A stretch of DNA of 64,000 bases, from positions 124,001 to 188,000 of the forward strand of contig NZ_VEIO01000002.1 in NCBI RefSeq assembly GCF_007680605.1. Direction: 5' to 3'. The stretch is from Paenibacillus xylanexedens. Its GTDB lineage: Bacteria; Bacillota; Bacilli; Paenibacillales; Paenibacillaceae. A model generated the notes under the pieces. The model had not been told where the DNA came from and did no database searches. It was given only the letters and a program-made list of their open reading frames with translations. The translations under genes and the position numbers were made by a program. Position 1 is the stretch's first letter. Every line of letters starts with the position of its first letter. Of this stretch, positions 8,575 to 16,390 are shown one piece after another.

Positions 8575-9078
8575 ATGGATTACGAACTATATATAAAGAA
8601 TAGTACCGGGGTTAAAGAGTTAGGTCATAGGTTATTTACAATAATGAAAGAAGTTACAGGAAATAAAGCTAAGTTTGAAGAGTTGCAACATAAGTTAGGT
8701 TATCCATATGTATATATTGAATCTGATTATCTAAGTCTAGACTTTGATTTAGATAATGACGATATTGACGAATATCAAAATATCAATTTTAAGTACTATA
8801 AAGTAGATACTAACATGCTGATTAATATTCAATTGTACTCACAGAAATTTAGTGAAGGTTGGTTGAAGCTAATTGAGTTAGTGGGTAGATTAGCAGAAGT
8901 AAATCAAGGAGATTTACTTCTGCTAGATGAGCGCTCCTTCCCGCTAATAAGAAAACATGATGGATTGATATTTATTAATTCTAATTTGGATCATGATCAG
9001 CTTAAAAATTTTACAGAAGAAAAGCTCAAATTGCTTAACCATTCTTATATAAAAGAAGACTTTAATATAACATCTTAA
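8575..9078 (+). CDS. Immunity protein for the tRNase toxin
   Basis: 167 residues. The ribosome site GGGAGGTAG overlaps the toxin stop codon, so the pair is translationally linked, as expected for toxin and immunity. The protein starts MDYELYIKN, is acidic (DFDLDNDDIDEY) and shares its core with 5557-6021. Similar in layout to SitI3-like immunity proteins, an uncertain family call. It should bind the toxin domain of 7406-8569 in the cytoplasm. Confidence 0.7.
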   Translation: MDYELYIKNSTGVKELGHRLFTIMKEVTGNKAKFEELQHKLGYPYVYIESDYLSLDFDLDNDDIDEYQNINFKYYKVDTNMLINIQLYSQKFSEGWLKLIELVGRLAEVNQGDLLLLDERSFPLIRKHDGLIFINSNLDHDQLKNFTEEKLKLLNHSYIKEDFNITS

Positions 9079-9159
9079 AATTTGATTACATTCAATGAGG
9101 CAAACGATATGATAGTATGCTTCTTCTAACGCTTCTGAATCAGAGGAGGTTATGAGAAA

Positions 9160-9672
9160 GTGCGTTCTTAATTATTTTGAAAAACATAGAACATTACTTC
9201 CCTGAGAAGGCTATTGAAGATTTTCAGAAGGCAGCTGATAAAGCAAGCAAATATGTATTGCATTTTAGTGAAACTTAAATACAATGGGCAACTCTTTTCA
9301 TCCGGGGAAGGGACACTTTCTGATGTAGATGAATCCACGTTTAAAAGTATACAGAATAAAGAAGGTTTGAAGTATTTCACTTATAACGTTAATGCGATCG
9401 AAGAGGATTCACTTGACAGTTTTACATGGCTTACACAGGACGAGAATTATTTTTGGGCAGTAGACATTGAAAATATAAAATACGAGGATTATGAATTCAT
9501 TTACAAGTTTGTTGTGGAGTATTTTAAAGATCATCCGGAAGATTACTTGTGGTTTGATGATGCCGAATGGTATTACACGGCTGATGACATTTTGAGACTT
9601 AGTCAAAAGCCGTATAATATAAAGTGGTGTAGCCATAAAATAAGAGAAGGGCTGTGTCGTATTGAAAGGTAA
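9160..9672 (+). pseudogene. Frameshifted copy of the 6076-6561 immunity-like gene
   Basis: Begins with the same AGAGGAGGT and GTG as the intact gene, but one G is missing in codon 3, giving GTG CGT TCT TAA. About 75 bp later four extra bases (AAGCAAGCAAAT against AAGCAAAT) restore the frame. From 9253 on it is intact and highly similar (LDSFTWLTQDENYFWA, DYLWFDDAEWYYTADD). An N-terminally shortened product from an internal TTG near 9214 or ATG 9253 is possible. The C-terminus has lost its own stop and runs 11 bp into the next gene. Confidence 0.75.
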
Positions 9673-10906
9673 AGTATCCAAAAGATTAATAGCGATTTTC
9701 GTAGTTTTAACATTGTATTTAGTCAGTACAAATCAGATGTATGCAGAATTTGACGAATTAAGCTTAGAAGAGCACGGAGGGTTACAGCAGGAATGGATAC
9801 ATACGTTTCCGAAAGAAATTAATTATCTGAGCTTTGATCTGGGTTACACTCCACTAGACATTATTAATCGTGCTGCTCAGCTTGTGATGTTAAATCCCGC
9901 CAAGGTATCTGGTAATAACTTCAGCCTATACACGATAAATAAGAAGACAGGGAAACTAGCTTGGACGTATGACATTAAAAATAAAGTGAAGAATTTTTAC
10001 CCCCTAAATCATACTTGGTTCTATAACGAAAGCGGCAGTATATTCTATCAGTATTCTACGAATCGCGGAAAAACGTTTAACATTCTCAGTTTAGATGCGA
10101 AAGGAAAGCGTCTATTCGAGAAGAAGGATATAGGTTTCTCCAATATCTATCCGTATAAAAATGGAATTGTTCTGCAACAAACGGATAGTCTTAAAGATCA
10201 ATCTCGTTTTATTACATTAAATTCCAATGGGATAGTGACAAGCGAAACGGTATTAGGTTTTAATACGAAGGTATTGAATTCTGGTTATGTACTTCATTTT
10301 AAAGGTGAGAATAAAATCGAGGTTTTCAAAGATGTAACATCGTTGAAAAAGCCATTATTTACGATAAACACTCAAAAGTTTAGTGGATTCTATGCTACGA
10401 AGTATCATCAATTAAGTGGCGGCACACTGATTATAGAATATGCTAGATCCAATTCAGATGGTGGACAGAAATTAATGGCTTATGGATTGAATGGTAAACT
10501 CAAATGGGACACCGTGCTGGATAGAAACATGAGCATGTCTACGCATTCAACCGGAAGTAAACTATTAATTGAAAACCAAACTGAACACAATTTCACGGTA
10601 TACGACCATAACTTCAAAAAGCTTTTTTCTCATGATTACGAAGGAGAGCTTAATGCTAACTATTTAATGAGCTTCTATCGTAACGATGGCTATATTGAGT
10701 ACATTGACTTTGGAACCATTAATGGCAAATGGGGAGAACGGTATACACTAATGAAAGATAATGGAGAAATGTTGCTTAGTAAATACTTTGTTTTAGATGA
10801 TGTGCATAAGAGTAACTTCACATATGATGCATCCGAAAATGTGGTCTATCGTACCGTGGTTAGCGACGGCCGATATCATCTGATCAAATACAAGATAACG
10901 AAGTAA
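9662..10906 (+). CDS. Secreted beta-propeller-like protein
   Basis: 414 residues from TTG 9662, with GAGAAGGG upstream. Residues 1-29 form a signal peptide (basic start, hydrophobic core, cut near YAE). The body has repeated blades such as LYTINKKTGKLAWTYDIK and ILSLDAKGKRLFEK, typical of PQQ-like or WD-like propellers in which a variable is compared with a stored expression. No catalytic residues recognised. It overlaps the broken immunity gene by 11 bp and may be part of the same transcript. Whether it belongs to the toxin locus or is simply downstream is unclear. Confidence 0.6.
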   Translation: MKGKVSKRLIAIFVVLTLYLVSTNQMYAEFDELSLEEHGGLQQEWIHTFPKEINYLSFDLGYTPLDIINRAAQLVMLNPAKVSGNNFSLYTINKKTGKLAWTYDIKNKVKNFYPLNHTWFYNESGSIFYQYSTNRGKTFNILSLDAKGKRLFEKKDIGFSNIYPYKNGIVLQQTDSLKDQSRFITLNSNGIVTSETVLGFNTKVLNSGYVLHFKGENKIEVFKDVTSLKKPLFTINTQKFSGFYATKYHQLSGGTLIIEYARSNSDGGQKLMAYGLNGKLKWDTVLDRNMSMSTHSTGSKLLIENQTEHNFTVYDHNFKKLFSHDYEGELNANYLMSFYRNDGYIEYIDFGTINGKWGERYTLMKDNGEMLLSKYFVLDDVHKSNFTYDASENVVYRTVVSDGRYHLIKYKITK

Positions 10907-10976
10907 TCGTTCGTGTTACATGGGCCGGGGAATGATCTAGATGAAATCTTACAACTAAAACGATGAGAGACTTAAG

Positions 10977-11005
10977 GCACTTCTACCACATAAACGTAGA
11001 GGTGC
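10977..11005 (+). terminator. Hairpin terminator
   Basis: Stem GCACTTCTAC/GTAGAGGTGC with one G-U pair, followed by TTCTTACTAT. Clearly related to the hairpin at 7207-7232, so the intergenic region was probably duplicated together with the toxin loci. Confidence 0.6.
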
Positions 11006-11039
11006 TTCTTACTATAAAATCCAAGGAGAATATCTCGCC

Positions 11040-11702
11040 ATGATCCTTAAAAAACGGATTTTCAAGATCGGTTGTTGCCTTGCGTTTGTGATCTTGCTTG
11101 TTCTAACTTACAGTTTCTACAAAGAAAAAAAGATGTATGAACAGTACCTGACTATGAATATCCGCCAAGATATCGTTGATATGAAAAGTGCGATCATCAC
11201 GAATGATCGTATTTTTGACCGCATACTGGAGGATGACAAAATCATAAACGAGATGGTTGAGGACGGAGAGCAGGCAAGGCAAGTCTATTACGGTCTAATA
11301 GATATGATGCAGATCATCAATAAATATAACTTCATGAATCTCACTCTAAGTCAGCAAGCGAATTGGCTCGCTAAACCTGCGCCGTTATTTATCAATCATA
11401 TAGAAGTAGGAGACATATGGCCGCAGGCGCTTCGCCGGATGCAGATGACATTCGAAAGGCTGGATATCAGCAATTATCCTGTATCCGCTGAACTAAAAGC
11501 CAGAATACAGGGCTACCAAGAGTTAAATCAGTGGTGGTTGAATATCGTCGGAGACTTTGAAACGACAGTGATCGAAGAGAAGGACTGGCCTCAAATCCTA
11601 TATGATTTGGAGCAAGAGAAACGGTTTTATTTTAAGGAGAAAAATATTGATTTCGTGGAAGATGACGTTTGGAGAGATGCGTTGAATCCCAGGTACGATT
11701 AA
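11040..11702 (+). CDS. Membrane-anchored protein of unknown function
   Basis: 220 residues; ATG with CCAAGGAG 13 bases upstream. A single hydrophobic segment at about 10-27 after a Lys/Arg-rich start gives an N-in anchor. The remainder is a helical extracytoplasmic domain rich in charged residues (NEMVEDGEQARQVYYGL, NQWWLNIVGDFE). No known family recognised. It lies between two terminators and so is probably a single-gene transcript. Confidence 0.55.
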   Translation: MILKKRIFKIGCCLAFVILLVLTYSFYKEKKMYEQYLTMNIRQDIVDMKSAIITNDRIFDRILEDDKIINEMVEDGEQARQVYYGLIDMMQIINKYNFMNLTLSQQANWLAKPAPLFINHIEVGDIWPQALRRMQMTFERLDISNYPVSAELKARIQGYQELNQWWLNIVGDFETTVIEEKDWPQILYDLEQEKRFYFKEKNIDFVEDDVWRDALNPRYD

Positions 11703-11730
11703 AGAAAATAAGGGTGAAACAGGTAAGAGG

Positions 11731-11762
11731 AAGGACTATAGCACAAGCTGTAGTTCTTTTTT
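11731..11762 (+). terminator. Rho-independent terminator
   Basis: Stem AAGGACTATAGC/GCTGTAGTTCTT with one mismatch and a short loop, followed by TTTTTT. Ends the 11040-11702 transcript. Confidence 0.75.
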
Positions 11763-11863
11763 ATTGGGCTGTGGTCATAGTTATTCGCACACTCTCCGCA
11801 TGTGCAGAAGACATAGTATAGGGCATATATACAGTGTTTACTGGCCTAAGGAGTGTGGCGACT

Positions 11864-12925
11864 TTGAAGCATACGAACAAGGTGAAAACGACTCTCCACT
11901 CATTACGAAAGAGACATTCTTCAACGAAACGCTATAACAATATTCCGAGAAAACGTAAGAAAAGGTATGCCATACGTAAAGCTTTGGGAAGAAAAAGATG
12001 TGCTTACAAGCAGCGTATTAGACAAAAGAAAGTATCCCGCAGACACAGAAATATTGCAATCCCTGAAAGAAGCGATGTTAATTCCGCCTGTTCTAAGCTC
12101 ATTATTGATTCGGACCCAGCTAAAATGGAGGAAACCAAAACAGTCATTCTTCCTGAAACGCAGGGACTGATCGCACAACAAGGTTCCCAAGGCTTGGCAG
12201 GCCCTCGGGGGGAGCAGGGTGAAGCAGGCAGTTCAGGAGTACAAGGTGTCGCTGGTCCTCGCGGCGAACGCGGTGAACCGGGGAGTTCGGGAGCCCAAGG
12301 CCTGAATGGCCCTCAAGGTATCGCAGGTGAGCAGGGGCCTCCCGGAGTGCAGGGACCTGCTGGTTCTCGCGGCGAACGCGGTGAAGAGGGAAGCACGGGA
12401 GTCCAAGGTCCGGTCGGCCCTCAAGGTGTCGCAGGTGAGCAAGGCCCCCCTGGAGTGCAGGGACCTGCTGGTTCTCGCGGCGAACGCGGTGAGCCGGGCA
12501 GTCCGGGAGCTCAAGGTCCGGTTGGTCCTCAGGGTGTGGCAGGTGAGCAGGGGCCTCCCGGAGTGCAAGGACCAACGGGTCCTCCGGGTGAGCAAGGCCC
12601 GCCGGGCAGTGTCCCCGGAATTCAGATCATTCCTACATCCGACCGCTACTTTTATTTCCCTGACACTGATTTGGATTTGTCGAACTCGGTTACAGTTGCT
12701 GCTGGTGAATTTGTTAATGATGAGGGAGGAAGTATATCTCAATTTGCAGGGATCGGCATGACGAGTTACTACAATCTTTATATTAATGGAATCGTACAAC
12801 CTGGCAATTCGTATGTGTTAACTGCGGATAATTTATTTATTCCATCTCAAAGCGGTGTCCTGTTTGCTGAAACACCAGTTATCATTGAGATCGTTCAATT
12901 AACAGCGGTAATCCTAAACAATTGA
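11864..12925 (+). CDS. Collagen-like spore-surface protein with DUF4183 head
   Basis: 353 residues from TTG 11864, which sits 10 bases after AAGGAG; GTG 11834 precedes any ribosome site. Residues 1-70 are extremely Lys/Arg-rich (RKRKKRYAIRK, RHRNIAIPERS). Residues about 105-255 are Gly-X-Y triplets (GPQGVAGEQGPPG and variants) forming a collagen triple helix. The C-terminal head (about 260-353) has YYNLYINGIVQPG, the DUF4183 pattern also found in the next gene. By analogy with BclA-type proteins of Bacillus it should form hair-like filaments on the spore. The basic N-terminus may be a coat-binding anchor. The DNA repeats are nearly exact, so length variation between strains is likely. Confidence 0.8.
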   Translation: MKHTNKVKTTLHSLRKRHSSTKRYNNIPRKRKKRYAIRKALGRKRCAYKQRIRQKKVSRRHRNIAIPERSDVNSACSKLIIDSDPAKMEETKTVILPETQGLIAQQGSQGLAGPRGEQGEAGSSGVQGVAGPRGERGEPGSSGAQGLNGPQGIAGEQGPPGVQGPAGSRGERGEEGSTGVQGPVGPQGVAGEQGPPGVQGPAGSRGERGEPGSPGAQGPVGPQGVAGEQGPPGVQGPTGPPGEQGPPGSVPGIQIIPTSDRYFYFPDTDLDLSNSVTVAAGEFVNDEGGSISQFAGIGMTSYYNLYINGIVQPGNSYVLTADNLFIPSQSGVLFAETPVIIEIVQLTAVILNN

Positions 12926-13007
12926 AAATGGTTATATCATCTCATCCCTCTGCCTTCACTACTCTCAAATCTACTACATATACTATGTCAGGTAGGAGGT
13001 GAGAAAC

Positions 13008-13292
13008 ATGCCACTTGTTACACCATTTCAGAACAGTTTAAGATTCGCTGCGACTATAGGGGATGGAACAGGAACCGGAGCAACGTTTGCAATCGCTGCG
13101 ACAACTTTTACCGACGATGCAGGTACTGCTGCTACAGGATTCCCGACTACATTTAATTACTACAACCTGTATATCAATGGTCTGATGCAAACAGCAGATA
13201 CATCCTCGGTTACCGCCACTACAATTACCATCCCCGGCGGTGATGTATTGAACGATGGCACCCCAATTGTCGTGCAATTTGTAGTGTCATAA
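13008..13292 (+). CDS. DUF4183 protein
   Basis: 94 residues; ATG 13008 follows AGGAGGTGAGAAAC. The protein is a single DUF4183-like domain with FNYYNLYINGLMQTAD near residues 45-60, matching the head of the collagen-like protein upstream. It lacks a signal peptide, as usual for spore coat or exosporium proteins made in the mother cell. It may co-assemble with the collagen-like filament head. Thr/Ala-rich. Ends before a strong terminator. Confidence 0.75.
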   Translation: MPLVTPFQNSLRFAATIGDGTGTGATFAIAATTFTDDAGTAATGFPTTFNYYNLYINGLMQTADTSSVTATTITIPGGDVLNDGTPIVVQFVVS

Positions 13293-13324
13293 GGATTGGC
13301 TAAAGTGATTTAACAAAGCATTGT

Positions 13325-13360
13325 ACGGCTTCTATCTATGATAGGAGCCGTTTTTCTTAT
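13325..13360 (+). terminator. Rho-independent terminator
   Basis: Stem ACGGCTTCTATC/GATAGGAGCCGT with one G-U pair, loop TAT, then TTTTTCTTATTTT. Closes the collagen/DUF4183 transcript and faces the convergent gene. Confidence 0.85.
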
Positions 13361-13435
13361 TTTAACGATCAGAATAAAGAGGTGTAAGAATCCCGTGGAT
13401 GCGTGAGAAGTTGAGGGATGAATCCGGATCATGAA

Positions 13436-13900
13436 TTAACTCTTTTCTTTCTCTAGCACAAGTTCAAATGGGATAGAAATGTTATGTTGTTCGGCCGAGT
13501 TCGGACGTGCTTTAATCTCAAAAGTAAGATTCAATGTTTCTGGTAGATCACGGACTTGATCCGTTCTTGTTGTAATGTAATAATGTTTGTCTCCGAGTTT
13601 TAGAATGTCTCCACTTACAGTTTCAGCGAAAGGTTCACCTTCATTATAGAAGGAATATCCCAAATCATTCTCGGACTGTCCGCCTCCCTTTATCTCATAT
13701 CCAATCTGCAACTCGCTATTGTTATACGTTGCATGGAGTAACGTGACCGTGATGCCATTTACGGTTTTGGTTTGAGTCGGGATATTAGGTTCAGGCAGCG
13801 CTGACTCTTCTGATGATCCGGTGAAAAAGTAAAAGACAGCTGGAAGAACGAATATAAGGATACCAATGATTAGGGCAATGACTATGTTCTTTTTATTCAT
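13436..13900 (-). CDS. Membrane-anchored DUF5643-like protein
   Basis: 154 residues from ATG 13900 (AAAGGAGCACG upstream); a longer frame to 13948 lacks a ribosome site. One hydrophobic segment at about 6-27, then an extracytoplasmic domain with TKTVNGITVTLLHATYNNSEL and LTFEIKARPNS. This two-part beta-sandwich pattern resembles the DUF4179/DUF5643 regions of membrane proteins linked to ECF sigma factors, but no sigma factor is adjacent. Function unknown. Confidence 0.5.
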   Translation of the reverse strand: MNKKNIVIALIIGILIFVLPAVFYFFTGSSEESALPEPNIPTQTKTVNGITVTLLHATYNNSELQIGYEIKGGGQSENDLGYSFYNEGEPFAETVSGDILKLGDKHYYITTRTDQVRDLPETLNLTFEIKARPNSAEQHNISIPFELVLEKEKS

Positions 13901-14282
13901 AAAGTTTCGTGCTCCTTTTTTAATAAAGGACATATAGAGTCTGTGCACTCTTTATTTCTAACTATGCTTAGGTATAACTTGCGGATTCATAAATTTGATA
14001 TAACAGTCGTTCATTGTATATACAAATTATGAACATGTAAAATGTGGAATATAGGTGTATTTTGACATATCATCCTGTGCATCTTAATCGTTGTACTGTA
14101 TCCACACCCTATCTTAAACTTGCTTCCATATGCTCCCTTATATTGATAGATATTATTAAAATCGTAAACTATAATGAAAAGTTCTCTTCATTTGTCGATA
14201 ATAGTATAGAAGACTCTAAAGATATTACATATAGAGTGCAACTACATATCCACAACCATCCTAACCTTCGCGAGGTACATTT
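13901..14282. other. AT-rich intergenic region
   Basis: About 380 bp between divergent genes. An open frame (14044-14286) exists from a GTG without ribosome site; composition and lack of any domain argue against coding. Promoters for both neighbours should lie here, but I cannot place them with confidence. Confidence 0.5.
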
Positions 14283-15287
14283 ATGAAACAAGGCATATAT
14301 GAACAGCTTATCAACACAATCACCAGACAGGAGATTTCAGCACTTGACCCGGATGTGTATCATATTGGGACCGAGAAACTAGACGCAGAGGAAGCGCGTA
14401 AATTGCTGTCCACGTATTTGGCGGCGGTGACCCGGAGAGCGCTTAAGATTATACGGGAACAGACGGAAGACAAGATGGCCGTATTAGAGCAGATTAGAAC
14501 CTGCAATGAGATTATTGCGACCCTGAAAGGCACGTTGGGAGAAGAGGAGTATAACGACTTGCAACTGGATGAGCAGGGGGAAGTGCTGACCCATGTATAT
14601 TCCAAGCTAAACAGCATTCGTGCCATTCGGGATACCAAAATCATTCGCCCGGATACGCCGATTGCCCAAAGCTCGTTATTCACAGGGGCCAAGTCTGAAC
14701 CAAGTATGCTGCTGGAGTTGCAAAAAGAGATCGTGACCGCCGACCGGATCGATTGGCTGGTGTCTTTTATCAAATTCAGTGGGCTTCGCCTGCTGTTGGA
14801 ACAACTTCAGCAATTCACATCAGGTGGGGGCAAGCTGCGGATCATTACAACCACCTATATGGAGGCAACCGACCTCAAGGCGATTACCGAACTTAGCAAA
14901 TTACCGAACACCGAAATCCAGATTTCGTATGATACCAAAGTCACCCGGCTGCACGCCAAAACGTACATTTTCCATCGCGATACCGGATTTACCACCGCTT
15001 ATGTCGGCTCTTCGAACCTTTCCAACCCCGCCCTGACCAGTGGCATGGAGTGGAATCTCAAGGTGACCGAGAAGGATTCCCTGGATGTCCTACGCAAGAT
15101 CGAAGCAACCTTCGAGAGTTACTGGAATGAACGCGAATTTACAAGGTACATCCCCGAGGATCAGGAGCATGAGGCACAGCTGAGAGCAGCCCTTAATCGC
15201 AAAAAAGACCCATCCGGACACTTCCACCTCGATATCCAGCCTTACGATTATCAAAAGGAAGTGCTGGAACAGCTATCGTTTAGTTAG
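14283..15287 (+). pseudogene. 3'-truncated PLD/DUF3427-type DEAD helicase
   Basis: 334 codons matching the N-terminal part of large (about 1000-residue) proteins made of a phospholipase-D-like nuclease domain, an SF2 helicase and DUF3427. The PLD motif is visible as RLHAKTYIFHRDTG followed by AYVGSSNLSNPAL (about residues 220-260). The frame stops just at QPYDYQKEVLEQL, where the helicase domain normally begins, then three unrelated residues and a stop. Walker A, DEAH and all later motifs are missing. GC-rich composition ends abruptly and AT-rich island DNA follows, so an insertion or deletion removed the 3' two thirds. A free-standing PLD product is possible but unlikely to have the ancestral role. 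Confidence 0.8.
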
Positions 15288-15440
15288 AAAAGAGGAATAA
15301 TCTTTACTTTTTTATATAATATTATTTTGATTATGCAGGAAAGATCTAGGGATAAAGTTCTATTTAGCAAAATGTCTATCTGTTATACTTAAAGAGTGAT
15401 ACTAGTTCAAGTATTAATGCCGCTAAAAGGAGGAAATTTT

Positions 15441-16388
15441 ATGCCACAATGGCCTCATATTTATTCTGAAGTTTTAAAAACCCCTTATGAAGAGGGAAGA
15501 TCAAGTCTTTGTGTGATTACTGGATACAGTTCCTCTGCTTTTGTGCATCATCTTTTACATGCATATGACAGGGTGAAAATTGACTTGATTTTGGGTATGG
15601 TGAAGCAACAACCTATAACTATTTGGGATCATAATGAGTATATTAGACTTGTACAAGATACTGGTAGATTACGTGTTCGTTATTATAAAGGAACCCCTCC
15701 GATCCATATGAAGGCAGTTCTATGGAAAGCAGAACATGATCAACCCGAAATAGCTTACGCCGGTTCTTCTAACCTGACTTGGCATGGTTTTAGAGATTAT
15801 CAAGAGCTAATGATCTCAGTAGATCCAAGAGAAATATTGAATGCTTTTCCTGATGATCATATGTTGAAGGATTGTGTTGACCCCGACATATTTGAACATT
15901 TTAATATGCTTTATCAGAGAGAACCTGAGATATCCGATATTGATACATCAGCCATTGGTGCGATAGCTAAAAATTGTCCTAGTGTAATATTAAGACTAAC
16001 CCAAAAAAGAGATAATCAAGTGCATGATAGAAGTGGATTGAACTGGGGGCAGAGAGAAGGAAGAGAACCTAATCAAGCTTACATTCCTATCTCCAGTGAA
16101 ATACATAAAGCAGAACCTGAATTTTTCCCTGATTTGGCTGTGGAATTTACTGTTATAACGGATGATGGAGAAAGTTTTGTTTGTACAGTCGCTCAACAAG
16201 GAAGAAAAGCAATTCATACTAATCACGATAACAGTATATTAGGAAGATATTTTAGAAAAAGATTGGGAGTAGCTTCGGGAGTAAAAGTTGAAACATTGCA
16301 TCTTGAACGTTACGGAAGAGACTCAGTGACCATTTATAAAATGAATGACGAAACTTATTATATGGATTTTAGTCAGAGAAGGGGATAA
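15441..16388 (+). CDS. NgoFVII-like PLD-family restriction endonuclease
   Basis: 315 residues from ATG 15441, with AAAAGGAGG in front. The N-terminal half has the phospholipase-D nuclease signature: PIHMKAVLW (HxK near residue 91) followed by AYAGSSNLTWHGF. The second half has NWGQREGREPNQAYIPI, a pattern I associate with NgoFVII-type restriction enzymes (Pfam RE_NgoFVII). Predicted metal-independent cutting of unmethylated DNA. It is first in an operon with the Z1 ATPase (2 bp gap), near a C5 methyltransferase and Vsr. Most likely the endonuclease of this restriction system. Confidence 0.8.
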   Translation: MPQWPHIYSEVLKTPYEEGRSSLCVITGYSSSAFVHHLLHAYDRVKIDLILGMVKQQPITIWDHNEYIRLVQDTGRLRVRYYKGTPPIHMKAVLWKAEHDQPEIAYAGSSNLTWHGFRDYQELMISVDPREILNAFPDDHMLKDCVDPDIFEHFNMLYQREPEISDIDTSAIGAIAKNCPSVILRLTQKRDNQVHDRSGLNWGQREGREPNQAYIPISSEIHKAEPEFFPDLAVEFTVITDDGESFVCTVAQQGRKAIHTNHDNSILGRYFRKRLGVASGVKVETLHLERYGRDSVTIYKMNDETYYMDFSQRRG

Positions 16389-16390
16389 AA

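Noticed and set aside
12144..12799. Long open frames antisense and in other phases of the collagen gene
   Set aside because: They follow from the Gly-X-Y repeat composition; the sense frame has a signal-consistent domain structure.
14044..14286. 80-codon open frame before the truncated helicase
   Set aside because: GTG start without ribosome site, low-complexity AT-rich composition and no domain; more likely intergenic.
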